Below, in pieces: positions 9,812 to 18,362 of a DNA stretch of 62,992 nt (within the stretch, counting starts at the first letter, position 1; each line of letters begins with the position of its first letter). The stretch comes from Streptomyces aurantiacus JA 4570. Lineage in GTDB: Bacteria; Actinomycetota; Actinomycetes; Streptomycetales; Streptomycetaceae. The stretch is taken from assembly GCF_000414115.1 (NCBI RefSeq), contig NZ_AOPZ01000217.1:1-62992 (forward strand), written 5' to 3'. The translations under genes were made by a program, and so were the position numbers. The notes below the pieces were generated by a model. The model did not search any database and had not been told where the DNA came from. It saw nothing but the letters and a program-made list of their open reading frames with translations.

Positions 9812-9852
9812 GGAAGTTGGGGCACTTTTCTTGGCGGGACTGGTCAACTTCC
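9812..9852. promoter_or_regulatory. Inverted repeat in the divergent transporter/ROK promoter region
   Basis: GGAAGTTG (9812-9819) and its exact complement CAACTTCC (9845-9852) flank 25 bp in the space between the binding-protein gene and the ROK gene. The position fits an operator for the ROK protein, but the arms are short and far apart, so the assignment is tentative. Confidence 0.35.
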
Positions 9853-9913
9853 TTCGCTGCGACCTAGTGTTCGGCTCGTACTCGAATCAACGCGTCGAAC
9901 GAACGGGGTCGGT

Positions 9914-11143
9914 ATGGCAAGGAACGTGCACGGCGAACCCGGATCGGCGCAGCACATCGTGCGGCTGGTCTCGTCGGGCGCGGCCTCCTCCCGGGCCGAT
10001 CTGGTGCGGGAGCTGGGACTCGCGCCGTCCACGGTGTCGCTGCGCGTGCAGGAGCTGGTGGCCGCCGGGGTGCTCACCGAGTCCGGCGAGGGCGCCTCGC
10101 GCGGCGGGCGCCGCCCCCGGCTGCTCCGGGTGCGCGCCCAGGGCGGCATCGCGCTGGCCGCCGACCTGGGCAGCCACCACGCGCGGCTCGGCGCTGTCGA
10201 CCTCGACGGCACCGTCCGCGACACCGCCGACCTGCCGCACGACATCACCGCCGGACCCGAGTCGGCCGTCGACTGGCTGTGCGAGCGCGTCACCGAACTC
10301 GCCGCCCGCGAGCGTGCGGCCGGGCGCACCGTGCGCGCCCTCGGGGTCGCCTTCCCCGGCCCCGTGCGCCCGGGCGAGGGCCGCGTCCTCAGCCCGTCCC
10401 GGATGCCGGGCTGGCACCGCTACCCGCTGCGCGACGTCCTCGCCGAGCGCCTCGGCCTGCCCGTGACCGTCGAGAACGACGCCACGATGATGGCCGTCGG
10501 CGAGCACGCCGTCGCCCGCCCCGACCTCGACCACCTGGTCGTCGTCAAGGCCGGCCGCGGCATCGGCAGCGGTGTCATCGCCGCGGGCCGACCGCACGAC
10601 GGCGCCAACGGCGCGGCCGGCGACATCAGTCACGTACGCATCGAGGAGGCGGGCGAGCGGCCATGCAGCTGCGGCAACATCGGCTGCCTGGAAACCGTCG
10701 CGAGCGGCGCCGCGCTGATCCGCGAACTCGCCCGCCAGGGCGTCGAGGTGGCCACCACCGGCGAGCTGCTCCAGCTCGTCGCGGACGGCGACCCGCAGGC
10801 CACCACCCTGGTGCGCACCGCGGGCCGGCACATCGGCACCGTGCTCTCCGTCGTCGTGAACTTCTTCAACCCGCAGGCCGTGGCGCTCGGCGGCGTCCTC
10901 GCCACCGCCGAACCGCTGGTCGCCGCCGTCCGCGGCGTCCTGTACGAGCGCTGCCTGCCCGTGGCCACCGCGGACCTGGAGATCACCACCACGGTGACGG
11001 GGCCGGACGCGGGCCTGCTCGGCGCGGGCCTCACCGCCCTGCGCCGCCACCTGCGGACGAGCCCTCTCGCCCAGGAACCCCCCATCGTCGGCCAAGACCA
11101 CCCGTCCGCCACACCCGTCCAGGAAGAGAGCGCACCCGCATGA
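9914..11143 (+). CDS. ROK family transcriptional regulator
   Basis: A 409-residue cytoplasmic repressor-type protein. Residues ~10-60 form a winged helix (SSRADLVRELGLAPSTVSLRV is the recognition region). The rest is a ROK sugar-kinase-like fold with the zinc motif CSCGNIGCLE and a degenerate phosphate motif (ADLGSHHARLG), implying ligand sensing. It is divergent from the peptide transporter and coupled by an ATGA overlap to the M81 peptidase gene, so it probably controls both. Although ROK ligands are usually sugars, the neighbours point to a peptide or amino-sugar peptide; that is inference. The Pro/Ala-rich tail (~370-409) looks unstructured. Confidence 0.92.
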   Translation: MARNVHGEPGSAQHIVRLVSSGAASSRADLVRELGLAPSTVSLRVQELVAAGVLTESGEGASRGGRRPRLLRVRAQGGIALAADLGSHHARLGAVDLDGTVRDTADLPHDITAGPESAVDWLCERVTELAARERAAGRTVRALGVAFPGPVRPGEGRVLSPSRMPGWHRYPLRDVLAERLGLPVTVENDATMMAVGEHAVARPDLDHLVVVKAGRGIGSGVIAAGRPHDGANGAAGDISHVRIEEAGERPCSCGNIGCLETVASGAALIRELARQGVEVATTGELLQLVADGDPQATTLVRTAGRHIGTVLSVVVNFFNPQAVALGGVLATAEPLVAAVRGVLYERCLPVATADLEITTTVTGPDAGLLGAGLTALRRHLRTSPLAQEPPIVGQDHPSATPVQEESAPA

Positions 11144-12741
11144 CCGCGACCCCGGCCGCCCCCGCCGTCACCCACCGCCGCCTGCGCATCGGCATCGGCG
11201 GCATCGGCATCGAGTCCTCCACCTTCTGCCCGCACCGCTCCACCGCCGACGACTTCCGCCAGACCCGCGGTCAGGAACTCCTCGACCGCTACACCTGGAC
11301 CCAGCCGGACGCCGACCTCGCCGACCTCGTCGAGTGGGTGCCGCTGCTGCACGCGACCGCGCTGCCCGGCGGCCCCGTGGAGGCCGAGTCGTACCTGACG
11401 CTCAAGGACGAACTGGTCACCCGCATCCGGCACGCGGGCCCCCTCGACGGCCTCGTGTACGACATCCACGGCGCCATGAGCGTCGTCGGCCTCACCGACG
11501 CCGAGGCCGACCTGACCGAGGCCGTGCGGGCCGCCCTCGACTCCGTCGGCACCCCGGACGGCACCGGCCGCCCCATGATCTCCACCGCCATGGACCTGCA
11601 CGGCAACGTCTCCCACCGCTTCGCGGCGCCGATCGACCTGCTCACCGCGCACCGCCTCGCCCCGCACGAGGACGCCTGGGAGACCCGCGAGCGCGCCGCC
11701 CGCAACCTCGTGCGCTGCCTGCGCGAGGGCAGCCGCCCGCACCGCGCCTGGGTGCAGGTCCCGGTGCTCCTTCCGGGCGAGAAGACCAGCACCCGCCTGG
11801 AGCCCGCCAAGTCCCTGTACGCCTCGCTCGCCGACATCGAGCGGCTTCCCGGCATCCTCGACGCCGCGATGTGGGTGGGCTACGCCTGGGCGGACGAGCC
11901 GCGCTGCCAGGCCGCCATCGTCGTCACCGGCGACGACGCCGAACTCGCAGCGGCCGAGGCCGGGAAGCTGGCCCGCCGCTACTGGGACGCCCGGCGCGAC
12001 TTCGTCTTCGTCGGCCCGACCGGCAGCGCCGAGGAGTGCGTCGAGCAGGCCGTGGCCTCGGCGAAACGGCCGTTCCTCATCAGCGACTCCGGCGACAACC
12101 CGACGGCGGGCGGCGCCGGAGACCTCGCGTACATGCTCGGCAAGCTCCTGGAGCACGACGCGATCCGCTCCGGCGAGGTCACCGCCGTCCACCCCGGCAT
12201 CACCGACCCGGTCGCCGTCGCCCGCTGCTTCGAGGCGGGCGTCGGCGCGGAGGTGACGCTGTCCGTCGGCGGCAAGGTCGACGCCAACCACGGGGGACCG
12301 TACGAACTCACCGGCACCGTCGAGGCGCTGCAGCGCGCCACCGACCAGAAGGACCGCGCCGAGGGCGGCGCCTACGACCGGGGCGTCGACATGGCGGCCG
12401 TGCGGGTGGGCGGGCTCACCCTGATCCTCGTCGAGCGCCGCAAGCCCTTCCACACCCTCGCCGACTTCATGGGCCCCGCCGACGGCGGCCTCGGCATCGA
12501 CCCGAGGACGTACGACCTGGTCGTCGTGAAGATCGGCTACCTGGAGCCGGAGCTGTACGACATGGCCGCCGACTGGCTCCTCGCGCTCACCCCCGGCGGC
12601 GTCGACCAGGACCTGAAGCGGCTCGGCCACCACCGCGTGGAGCGGCCGATGTACCCCTTCGACGACGACGCGTACGAAGATGGCGCGGGCCCCGGCCTGA
12701 CGGCGGCCCAGCTGCCGCCGCTCACCCCGCACAGCGCCTGA
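11140..12741 (+). CDS. M81 family metallopeptidase (MlrC-like)
   Basis: A 533-residue cytoplasmic enzyme of the MlrC/DUF1485 family, whose founding member opens linearised microcystin peptides and whose relatives act as D-aminopeptidases. Visible landmarks are GIESSTFCPHRS at the N-terminus, YDIHGAMS and MDLHGNVS (metal-binding His residues), AHRLAPHEDAWETRERA and SDSGDNPTAGGAGD. Length is normal for the family. ATG 11140 overlaps the ROK stop codon and has AGGAAGAGAG upstream. With the neighbouring peptide importer it probably hydrolyses the imported peptide or D-amino-acid amide. Confidence 0.92.
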   Translation: MTATPAAPAVTHRRLRIGIGGIGIESSTFCPHRSTADDFRQTRGQELLDRYTWTQPDADLADLVEWVPLLHATALPGGPVEAESYLTLKDELVTRIRHAGPLDGLVYDIHGAMSVVGLTDAEADLTEAVRAALDSVGTPDGTGRPMISTAMDLHGNVSHRFAAPIDLLTAHRLAPHEDAWETRERAARNLVRCLREGSRPHRAWVQVPVLLPGEKTSTRLEPAKSLYASLADIERLPGILDAAMWVGYAWADEPRCQAAIVVTGDDAELAAAEAGKLARRYWDARRDFVFVGPTGSAEECVEQAVASAKRPFLISDSGDNPTAGGAGDLAYMLGKLLEHDAIRSGEVTAVHPGITDPVAVARCFEAGVGAEVTLSVGGKVDANHGGPYELTGTVEALQRATDQKDRAEGGAYDRGVDMAAVRVGGLTLILVERRKPFHTLADFMGPADGGLGIDPRTYDLVVVKIGYLEPELYDMAADWLLALTPGGVDQDLKRLGHHRVERPMYPFDDDAYEDGAGPGLTAAQLPPLTPHSA

Positions 12742-12766
12742 CGCCACAGAGAGAGGACCCGCCCGC

Positions 12767-13594
12767 ATGAAGCGTGCCGCCACCCTGTCCGCCCTCGTCT
12801 GCCTGCTCGCCGTCACCGCCGCGGCGCCCGCGGCACCCGACGCGGGCCGCGGGCACCACCCCGCCCCCGGCAAGAGCACGAAGGGCACCCTCCTCGACTC
12901 CGTACCGAAGAAGGGCGTCCTGCGGGTGTGCACCACCGGCGACTACCGCCCCTTCACCCACCGCGAGGCCGACGGGTCGTACAGCGGCATCGACATCAAA
13001 ATGGCCCGCGACCTCGCCAAGTCCCTCGACGCCAAGCCCAAGTTCACCGCCACCACCTGGAAGGAGATCGCCGACGACGTGGCGGACGGCCGCTGCGACA
13101 TCGCCGTCGGCGGCGTCTCCATCACGCTGCCGCGCGCCCGCGCCGTGTACTTCAGCGAACCGACCCGCGAGGACGGCAAGACGCCGATCGTGCGCTGCGC
13201 CGACAAGGCACGGTTCGGGGACGGGACGCTGGCCGACATCGACAAGCCCGGCACCAAGGTCGTCGTCAACCCCGGCGGAACCAACGAGCAGTTCGCCCGC
13301 GCACACATCAAGCGCGCCTCCCTCACCGTGCACCCCGACAACTCCACGATCTTCCAGGAGATCATCGACGGCCGCGCGGACGTGATGATGACCGACGCCG
13401 GTGAGACCCGCTACCAGGCGAAGATCCACCCCGAACTGTGCTCGCTCCACCCCGACAAGCCCTTCACCTTCGCGGAGAAGGCATACGCCCTGCCGCGCGG
13501 TGACGCGCAGTTCAAGGAGTACGTCGACCAGTTCGTGCACCTCGCGACGCACGACGGGACGTACGCGGCGTACGAGGCGGAGTGGATGAAGTGA
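12767..13594 (+). CDS. Secreted PheC-like protein (cyclohexadienyl dehydratase / amino-acid binding fold)
   Basis: A 275-residue exported protein with an N-terminal signal peptide (hydrophobic ~6-22). The body is a type II periplasmic-binding fold: GVLRVCTTGDYRPF, DIAVGGVSIT, VVNPGGTNEQFARAH, VHPDNSTIFQEIIDGRADVM and CSLHPDKPF. From memory this pattern resembles the secreted cyclohexadienyl dehydratase PheC more than ordinary transport binding proteins, including the NPGGTNE segment that carries an acidic catalytic residue. No permease for it is adjacent. It could therefore be a prephenate/arogenate dehydratase or a binding protein that evolved from one. It lies 25 bp after the M81 gene and shares its operon. 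Confidence 0.85.
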   Translation: MKRAATLSALVCLLAVTAAAPAAPDAGRGHHPAPGKSTKGTLLDSVPKKGVLRVCTTGDYRPFTHREADGSYSGIDIKMARDLAKSLDAKPKFTATTWKEIADDVADGRCDIAVGGVSITLPRARAVYFSEPTREDGKTPIVRCADKARFGDGTLADIDKPGTKVVVNPGGTNEQFARAHIKRASLTVHPDNSTIFQEIIDGRADVMMTDAGETRYQAKIHPELCSLHPDKPFTFAEKAYALPRGDAQFKEYVDQFVHLATHDGTYAAYEAEWMK

Positions 13595-13678
13595 GGTCGG
13601 CCTCCTGACCGTCCCCAAAGCGGCCCGGACGGCGGGCGGTTGATACGATCCCGGCTCCGACTCCGGGGGGAACGGGTG

Positions 13679-14212
13679 ATGACGGGAGAAGCGCGGCCCG
13701 ACGACGGGGCTGCCGGGGACGCCGGGCACCCCGAAGGGCGCATGCGGCACCTCGCCGAGGAGGTCAGGCAGATCGCGGCCGAGTCCCGGATCGGCGCGCG
13801 GCGGGCCCAGCGGCGCAGCAAGCTGTGGAACGCCACGTACATCTGCCTCGGCTTCCCGGCCGCGGTGCTCGCCGGGATCTCCGGCGCCGCCGGCCTCGCC
13901 TCGCCCGGCGCGCGCGTGCCCGCGGCGATCCTCGCGCTCCTTTCGGCGGGCTTCTCGGCCGGGTCGACGTTCCTGCGCGCCGACGCACGGCAGATGGCGA
14001 ACCTGCGCCGCCGGTACGCCTGGCAGAACCTGGAGACCCGCGCCCGCCTGGTCCTCGCGCACGAGGCGTACGAGGGCGTCGAGCAGCTGCACACCGCGCT
14101 GGTGGCTCTGCTGGAGATGCGCGCGGCCATCCCCTCCAGCGCCCTCGTCCTGGCCGAGGCCGCACCACCGCCGCTCCAGGTCCCGACGCCGCCCACGCCG
14201 TTGGGGCCGTAG
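13679..14212 (+). CDS. Small two-TM membrane protein (SLATT-like)
   Basis: A 177-residue protein. After a polar, charged N-terminus (HLAEEVRQIAAESRIGARRA) come two hydrophobic helices, about residues 49-72 (YICLGFPAAVLAGISGAAGL) and 80-100 (AAILALLSAGFSAGSTFL). A long C-terminal amphipathic helix (YAWQNLETRARLVL...) and a Pro-rich tail follow. This arrangement resembles SLATT domains, predicted pore-forming effectors in bacterial conflict systems; the match is by architecture and not proven. ATG 13679 is preceded by GGGGGGAA seven bases upstream; an adjacent in-frame GTG at 13676 is possible. It has no obvious operon partner but lies 2 kb upstream of the caspase operon. Confidence 0.75.
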   Translation: MTGEARPDDGAAGDAGHPEGRMRHLAEEVRQIAAESRIGARRAQRRSKLWNATYICLGFPAAVLAGISGAAGLASPGARVPAAILALLSAGFSAGSTFLRADARQMANLRRRYAWQNLETRARLVLAHEAYEGVEQLHTALVALLEMRAAIPSSALVLAEAAPPPLQVPTPPTPLGP

Positions 14213-14220
14213 GCGCGGCA

Positions 14221-14301
14221 CGGGACCCCAATTCGCTGGAGATGACGCGGGACCCCAATTTGCCGGAGATGACGCGGGACCCTAATTCGCTGGAGATGGA
14301 T
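14221..14301. repeat. 27-bp x3 intergenic tandem repeat
   Basis: Three adjacent 27-bp units (14221-14247, 14248-14274, 14275-14301) with two or three mismatches lie between the two-TM protein gene and the beta-lactamase-like gene. Each contains an A/T-richer AATT core unlike the surrounding G+C-rich DNA. Function unknown. Confidence 0.92.
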
Positions 14302-14389
14302 GGCAGGGGCACATATCGTGTGCCGGTCATCGCCCGCCGGAGGTCTGCGCCTTCGCGCGAGCACAGCGTCGCCAGAGAGTAGTGAGACA

Positions 14390-15529
14390 GTGCAACACAG
14401 TGGATGGGCCGACGAACGGTTCGGCGCGGTCGCGGACGTCTTCGACCAGAACTTCGCCGAGTTCGACGAACTCGGCGCGGCCGTGTTCGCGGGCGGGCGC
14501 AAGGTCGTGGACCTGTGGGGCGGTGTCGCCGACGAGCGGACCGGCCGGGCCTGGCAGGAGGAAACGGTCGTGCCGGTCTTCTCCTGCGCCAAGGGCGTCG
14601 TGAGCGTCTGCGTCCACCTGCTGGCGCAGGAGGGGCGCCTGGACCTGGACGCGCCGGTGGCGCGGTACTGGCCGGAGTTCGCGGGCGCCGGCAAGGAGAC
14701 GATCACGCCGCGCATGGTGCTCGGCCACCGTGCCGGGCTCCCCGTCCTCGACCGCACCCCGACATTCGAGGAGATCACCGAGTGGACCCCGGTGATCCGC
14801 GCCATCGAGGAGCAGGAACCGCTGTGGGCGCCCGGCGAGACGTACGAGTACCACGCGCACGTCTTCGGCTTCCTGCTCGGCGAGATCATCCGGCGCGTCA
14901 CCGGGCTCACCCCCGGCGCCTACTTCCGCCGGGCCGTCGCCGACGACCTGGGCCTGCGGACCTGGATCGGCCTGCCGGAGCACGAACTCGGCTCCCTCGC
15001 CCGGCTCGTCGAGGCACCGGGCAGGCCGCCGATGCCCGGCCCCGAATCGATCCTCACCCGCATGGTCACCATGAACGGCGCGTTCGCGTTCCCCGGCGTC
15101 GACGTCCCCCACGGCTGGAACGACCCCGCCCTCCTCGGCGCGGAGATCCCCGGCGCGGGCGCGGTGTCCTCCGCGCGCGGCCTGGCCACGCTGTACGCCG
15201 CCGCCGCGACCGGCGTCGACGGCTCCACACGGCTGCTGACCCGCGACACCGTCACGGACGCGGTGCGCGAGCAGTCCGCCGGCACGTCCTGGCTGGGCTT
15301 CGACATGGGCGTGCGCTGGGGCTCGGGCTTCCTCCTCGACTCCCCGGCCTTCCGCCCCACCCTGGGACCGCGCAGCTTCGCCAACGACGGCGCGGGCGGC
15401 CAGTTCGCGTTCGGCGACGACGAGTTCGGCGTCGGCTTCGCCTACACGGCCAACAAGATGATCGGCCACGGCGACGACCGGGCCAACCGGCTGGTCGCGG
15501 CCGTACGGAAGTGCCTGGGCGAGGGCTGA
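14390..15529 (+). CDS. Serine hydrolase, class C beta-lactamase/EstB-like
   Basis: A 379-residue member of the beta-lactamase/D-alanyl-D-alanine carboxypeptidase family. The nucleophile motif SxxK is visible as SCAK (Ser65, Lys68), and a tyrosine motif follows as YHAH (Tyr154) in the context typical of EstB-type esterases (LLGEII after it). No signal peptide is seen, which favours a cytoplasmic esterase over a true beta-lactamase. GTG 14390 is chosen: upstream codons have no homology-like character and a purine-rich stretch (AGAGAGTAGTGAG) precedes it. It is probably monocistronic; a 196-bp gap follows. Confidence 0.88.
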   Translation: MQHSGWADERFGAVADVFDQNFAEFDELGAAVFAGGRKVVDLWGGVADERTGRAWQEETVVPVFSCAKGVVSVCVHLLAQEGRLDLDAPVARYWPEFAGAGKETITPRMVLGHRAGLPVLDRTPTFEEITEWTPVIRAIEEQEPLWAPGETYEYHAHVFGFLLGEIIRRVTGLTPGAYFRRAVADDLGLRTWIGLPEHELGSLARLVEAPGRPPMPGPESILTRMVTMNGAFAFPGVDVPHGWNDPALLGAEIPGAGAVSSARGLATLYAAAATGVDGSTRLLTRDTVTDAVREQSAGTSWLGFDMGVRWGSGFLLDSPAFRPTLGPRSFANDGAGGQFAFGDDEFGVGFAYTANKMIGHGDDRANRLVAAVRKCLGEG

Positions 15530-15725
15530 ACCCCCGGCGCGGGCGGCCGGCCCAGGGGCGCCCGGAGCGGCCGCACGCGCCTGCCTTGGGGTAATCCCCG
15601 GGCCCGCCCCCGAGGACGCGGCGGTCGCGGCCGTTCTACGGTTTCCCCTGCCAGGAGCGGCAGGAGTCGGGGGACTTCTGCGAGGGGGGCTCCTGCTGAG
15701 CGGCCATCGGCCGGAGGTAACCGAT

Positions 15726-17228
15726 ATGCACCCTGCCCGCAGGCGCTGCGTCCACAGCGGGACGAACGGACGGCTCGCCACGACCAGCACCGCCGACATC
15801 GACGCGCTCGTCGCGAGCCTGAAGGACCGGCCACGCGTCGTCCTGCACTTCCACGGCGGGCTCGTCGACGACCAGTTGGGGTTCGCGACGGCCGAGCGGC
15901 TCACGCCCGTGTACGAGGCGGCGGGCGCCGAGCCCGTGTTCTTCGTGTGGAGCAGCGGCCTGCTGGAGACCCTCCAGGGCAACCTGCCCCAGATCATCGG
16001 CGAGTCCGTCTTCCAGACACTCCTGAGCCGCGTCACCCGCTACGCCGCGGGCACCGTCTTCCAGCGGCCGGGGCAGCGCGCCGCCGGATCGCTCACCGCC
16101 CCGCCCGCCAGGGCCGTCGACGCCGAACTCGCCCTGCTGCGCACCGGGCAGGAGCCCTACGCCCGGCTGACCCCGCCCGCCGAGGTGCCGCCGCTCGGCG
16201 AGGCCGAACGCGTCCGCATCACCGCCGAACTCTCGGCGGACACCGAACTCGCCGACCGCAACCGGGAGATCGTCGGCTCGGTCCTGCGTCCGGCTTCCGC
16301 GCCGACCGCCGCGCGCGACATCGACGGGGGGCGCGCGGCGGTCGCCACCCTCATGTCACCGGACACGGTCGCCGAGCTCGCCGCCGAGACCGCGGCCGCC
16401 GACAACCGCCGCTCCCTGGTGACCTCCGCGCTCCTGGTGCGCAAGACGGTGCGCGTCATCGCCGCCGTCGTGGGCCGCTTCCGGCTGCACACCGACCACG
16501 GCCTGTACCCGACCGTCGTCGAGGAGATACTCCGCGAGTTCTACATCGCCAACGTGGGCGCCTCCATCTGGGACGCCATGAAGCGCCAGACGGCCGACAC
16601 CTTCGCCCCGTCCGACGACGCCCGCGCGGGCCGCTACTTCCTGGACCGCTTCAGCCAGCTCCTGGCCACCGGCAGCAGGCCCAAGGTGACCGTCGTCGGC
16701 CACAGCGCGGGCGCCGTCTTCATCAGCAACCTGCTCACCGACCTCGTCCGGCGGCGCGCCGACGCCGACGACCCGCTGCCCGCCGACTTCCGCGTCCGCG
16801 ACGTCGCGCTGCTCGCGCCCGCCTGCACCGTCGCCCAGCTGTCGCCGATCGTCCGTCTCCAGCACGAACTCTTCGACCGGCTGCGGATGTTCACGATGAC
16901 CGACGCCGCCGAACGCGCCGACCACCTGGTGCCCCTGTTGTACCCGAGGTCGCTGCTCTACTTCGTCTCCGGCGTCCTGGAGCGCGGCCCCGCCAGGCAG
17001 TCGGCGGTCGCCCCGATCGCGGGCATGCAGCACTGGTACGCCGCCGACGGCGCCTTCGGCGGGCAGGACTCCGAGGACCTGCGGGCGTTCCTCACGGCCG
17101 ACCCGCAGCGCACCGTGTGGTCGCCCGCCGACGGCGGCCCCGGCCTGAGCTCGGGGGCCCGCACGCACGGCGGATTCGACGACGACCCGGAGGTCCTGGC
17201 GAGCCTCGCCCGGATGCTGGCCGACTGA
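15726..17228 (+). CDS. Alpha/beta hydrolase-like protein with GHSAG, caspase-operon first gene
   Basis: A 500-residue protein with no signal peptide. An early strand-loop HFHGG (41-45) matches the oxyanion-hole motif of alpha/beta hydrolases, and the nucleophile elbow GHSAG is at 325-329 (Ser327). About 280 residues separate them, with an Ala/Arg-rich stretch at ~115-240, much longer than in usual lipases. A C-terminal region contains LLAPACTVAQLSP and HWYAADGAFGGQDS. ATG 15726 has GGAGG eight bases upstream. It precedes the caspase gene by 72 bp in the same direction. The long insertion might be a regulatory or protease-cleaved segment; that is speculation. Substrate unknown. Confidence 0.85.
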   Translation: MHPARRRCVHSGTNGRLATTSTADIDALVASLKDRPRVVLHFHGGLVDDQLGFATAERLTPVYEAAGAEPVFFVWSSGLLETLQGNLPQIIGESVFQTLLSRVTRYAAGTVFQRPGQRAAGSLTAPPARAVDAELALLRTGQEPYARLTPPAEVPPLGEAERVRITAELSADTELADRNREIVGSVLRPASAPTAARDIDGGRAAVATLMSPDTVAELAAETAAADNRRSLVTSALLVRKTVRVIAAVVGRFRLHTDHGLYPTVVEEILREFYIANVGASIWDAMKRQTADTFAPSDDARAGRYFLDRFSQLLATGSRPKVTVVGHSAGAVFISNLLTDLVRRRADADDPLPADFRVRDVALLAPACTVAQLSPIVRLQHELFDRLRMFTMTDAAERADHLVPLLYPRSLLYFVSGVLERGPARQSAVAPIAGMQHWYAADGAFGGQDSEDLRAFLTADPQRTVWSPADGGPGLSSGARTHGGFDDDPEVLASLARMLAD

Positions 17229-17300
17229 GTCCGGAGCCGCTCACGGCTGTCCGCGGCTTCACACGCGGTCCACACGGGTTCGCACAAGGGGGGAAGCCCG

Positions 17301-18362
17301 ATGAACGACCTGCACCACGCCGTGGTCGTCGGCATCAACCGCTATCCGGCGATCAGCGACCTGCAAGGCGCACGCGGCGACGCGGGGCGGTTCCGCGACT
17401 GGCTCGTCGACCCGGCAGGAGGCAACGTACCGGAGAGCAACGTCGCCCTCGTCACGGCCACCGAGCGCGACGAGCGCGAGGCCGACGTGATGAGCGCCGT
17501 CCCGACCCGCGAGAGCGTCAACCGCGCCCTGTACCGCGCCCACTGCGCGGTCCGCGCCGCCGTCGAGCGCGACGGCGGCGCCTGGGCCGACACCCGCCTG
17601 TACGTGTTCCTCGCCGGGCACGGCATCGCCCCGTTCGGCGGCGACGCCGCGCTGCTCATGGCCAACGCCGCGATCGACCTGCTCGGCAACCACATCGCCG
17701 TACGCCCCTATCTGTCGTGGTACGAATCGGCGTCGCCGTTCCACGAGATCGTGTTCTTCGCGGACTGCTGCCGCACCCGCTTCGGCGGTGTCACCGCCTT
17801 CGGCCCGCCGTTCACCGACACCACCGAGGCTCCCGACAAGGTCGAGGCGTTCGTCGGCTACGCGTCGGCGCTCGGCGACCCGGCCTACGAACAGCACGAA
17901 CCCGACCCGGACCAGTCCCGCGGACACTTCACCTCGGCCCTCCTGGAAGGTCTGCGCGGCGCGGGCGGCGGCACCGTCACCTCCGAGGGCCAGGTCACCT
18001 CCGACAGCCTCGCGGACTACGTACGCCGCCACGTGCTCGACCGCACGACACGGGAACTGGTCCCGCAGGAGGCCCGGTTCCTGAGAGAGACCAGCACGCC
18101 GATCGTCTTCGCCGAGGGGCTCCAGGGCGTCGGCTCGTACCCCGTGACCCTGCGCTTCCCGGCCGGTTTCCGCGGCCGGGTGGAGCTGCGCGGGCGGGGC
18201 ATCACCGCGCCCTGCTGGCTGGACATCGCCGGGGCGGACCACGTCGAGGCGCTGGTTCCCGGGCTCTACAAGGCCGTACCGGAGAGCCTGACCGCCCCCG
18301 ACTTCACGGACGGCGGATTCTTCGAGGTAGTGACCGGGGGTGGCGGCGTTGTCCAGTTCTGA
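17301..18362 (+). CDS. Caspase family (C14) cysteine protease
   Basis: A 353-residue protein. Residues 1-~260 form a caspase-like p20 fold: the catalytic His lies in YVFLAGHG (His107) and the catalytic Cys in FFADCCRTR (Cys157, the second Cys, by analogy with the DSCHSG site of metacaspases). Such proteases generally cleave after acidic or basic residues and are found in bacterial conflict and cell-death systems. Residues ~270-353 look like a beta-rich accessory domain (YPVTLRFPAGFRGRVELRG). It lies between the hydrolase and a beta-rich partner and overlaps the latter by 23 bp. There is no signal peptide. Confidence 0.9.
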   Translation: MNDLHHAVVVGINRYPAISDLQGARGDAGRFRDWLVDPAGGNVPESNVALVTATERDEREADVMSAVPTRESVNRALYRAHCAVRAAVERDGGAWADTRLYVFLAGHGIAPFGGDAALLMANAAIDLLGNHIAVRPYLSWYESASPFHEIVFFADCCRTRFGGVTAFGPPFTDTTEAPDKVEAFVGYASALGDPAYEQHEPDPDQSRGHFTSALLEGLRGAGGGTVTSEGQVTSDSLADYVRRHVLDRTTRELVPQEARFLRETSTPIVFAEGLQGVGSYPVTLRFPAGFRGRVELRGRGITAPCWLDIAGADHVEALVPGLYKAVPESLTAPDFTDGGFFEVVTGGGGVVQF

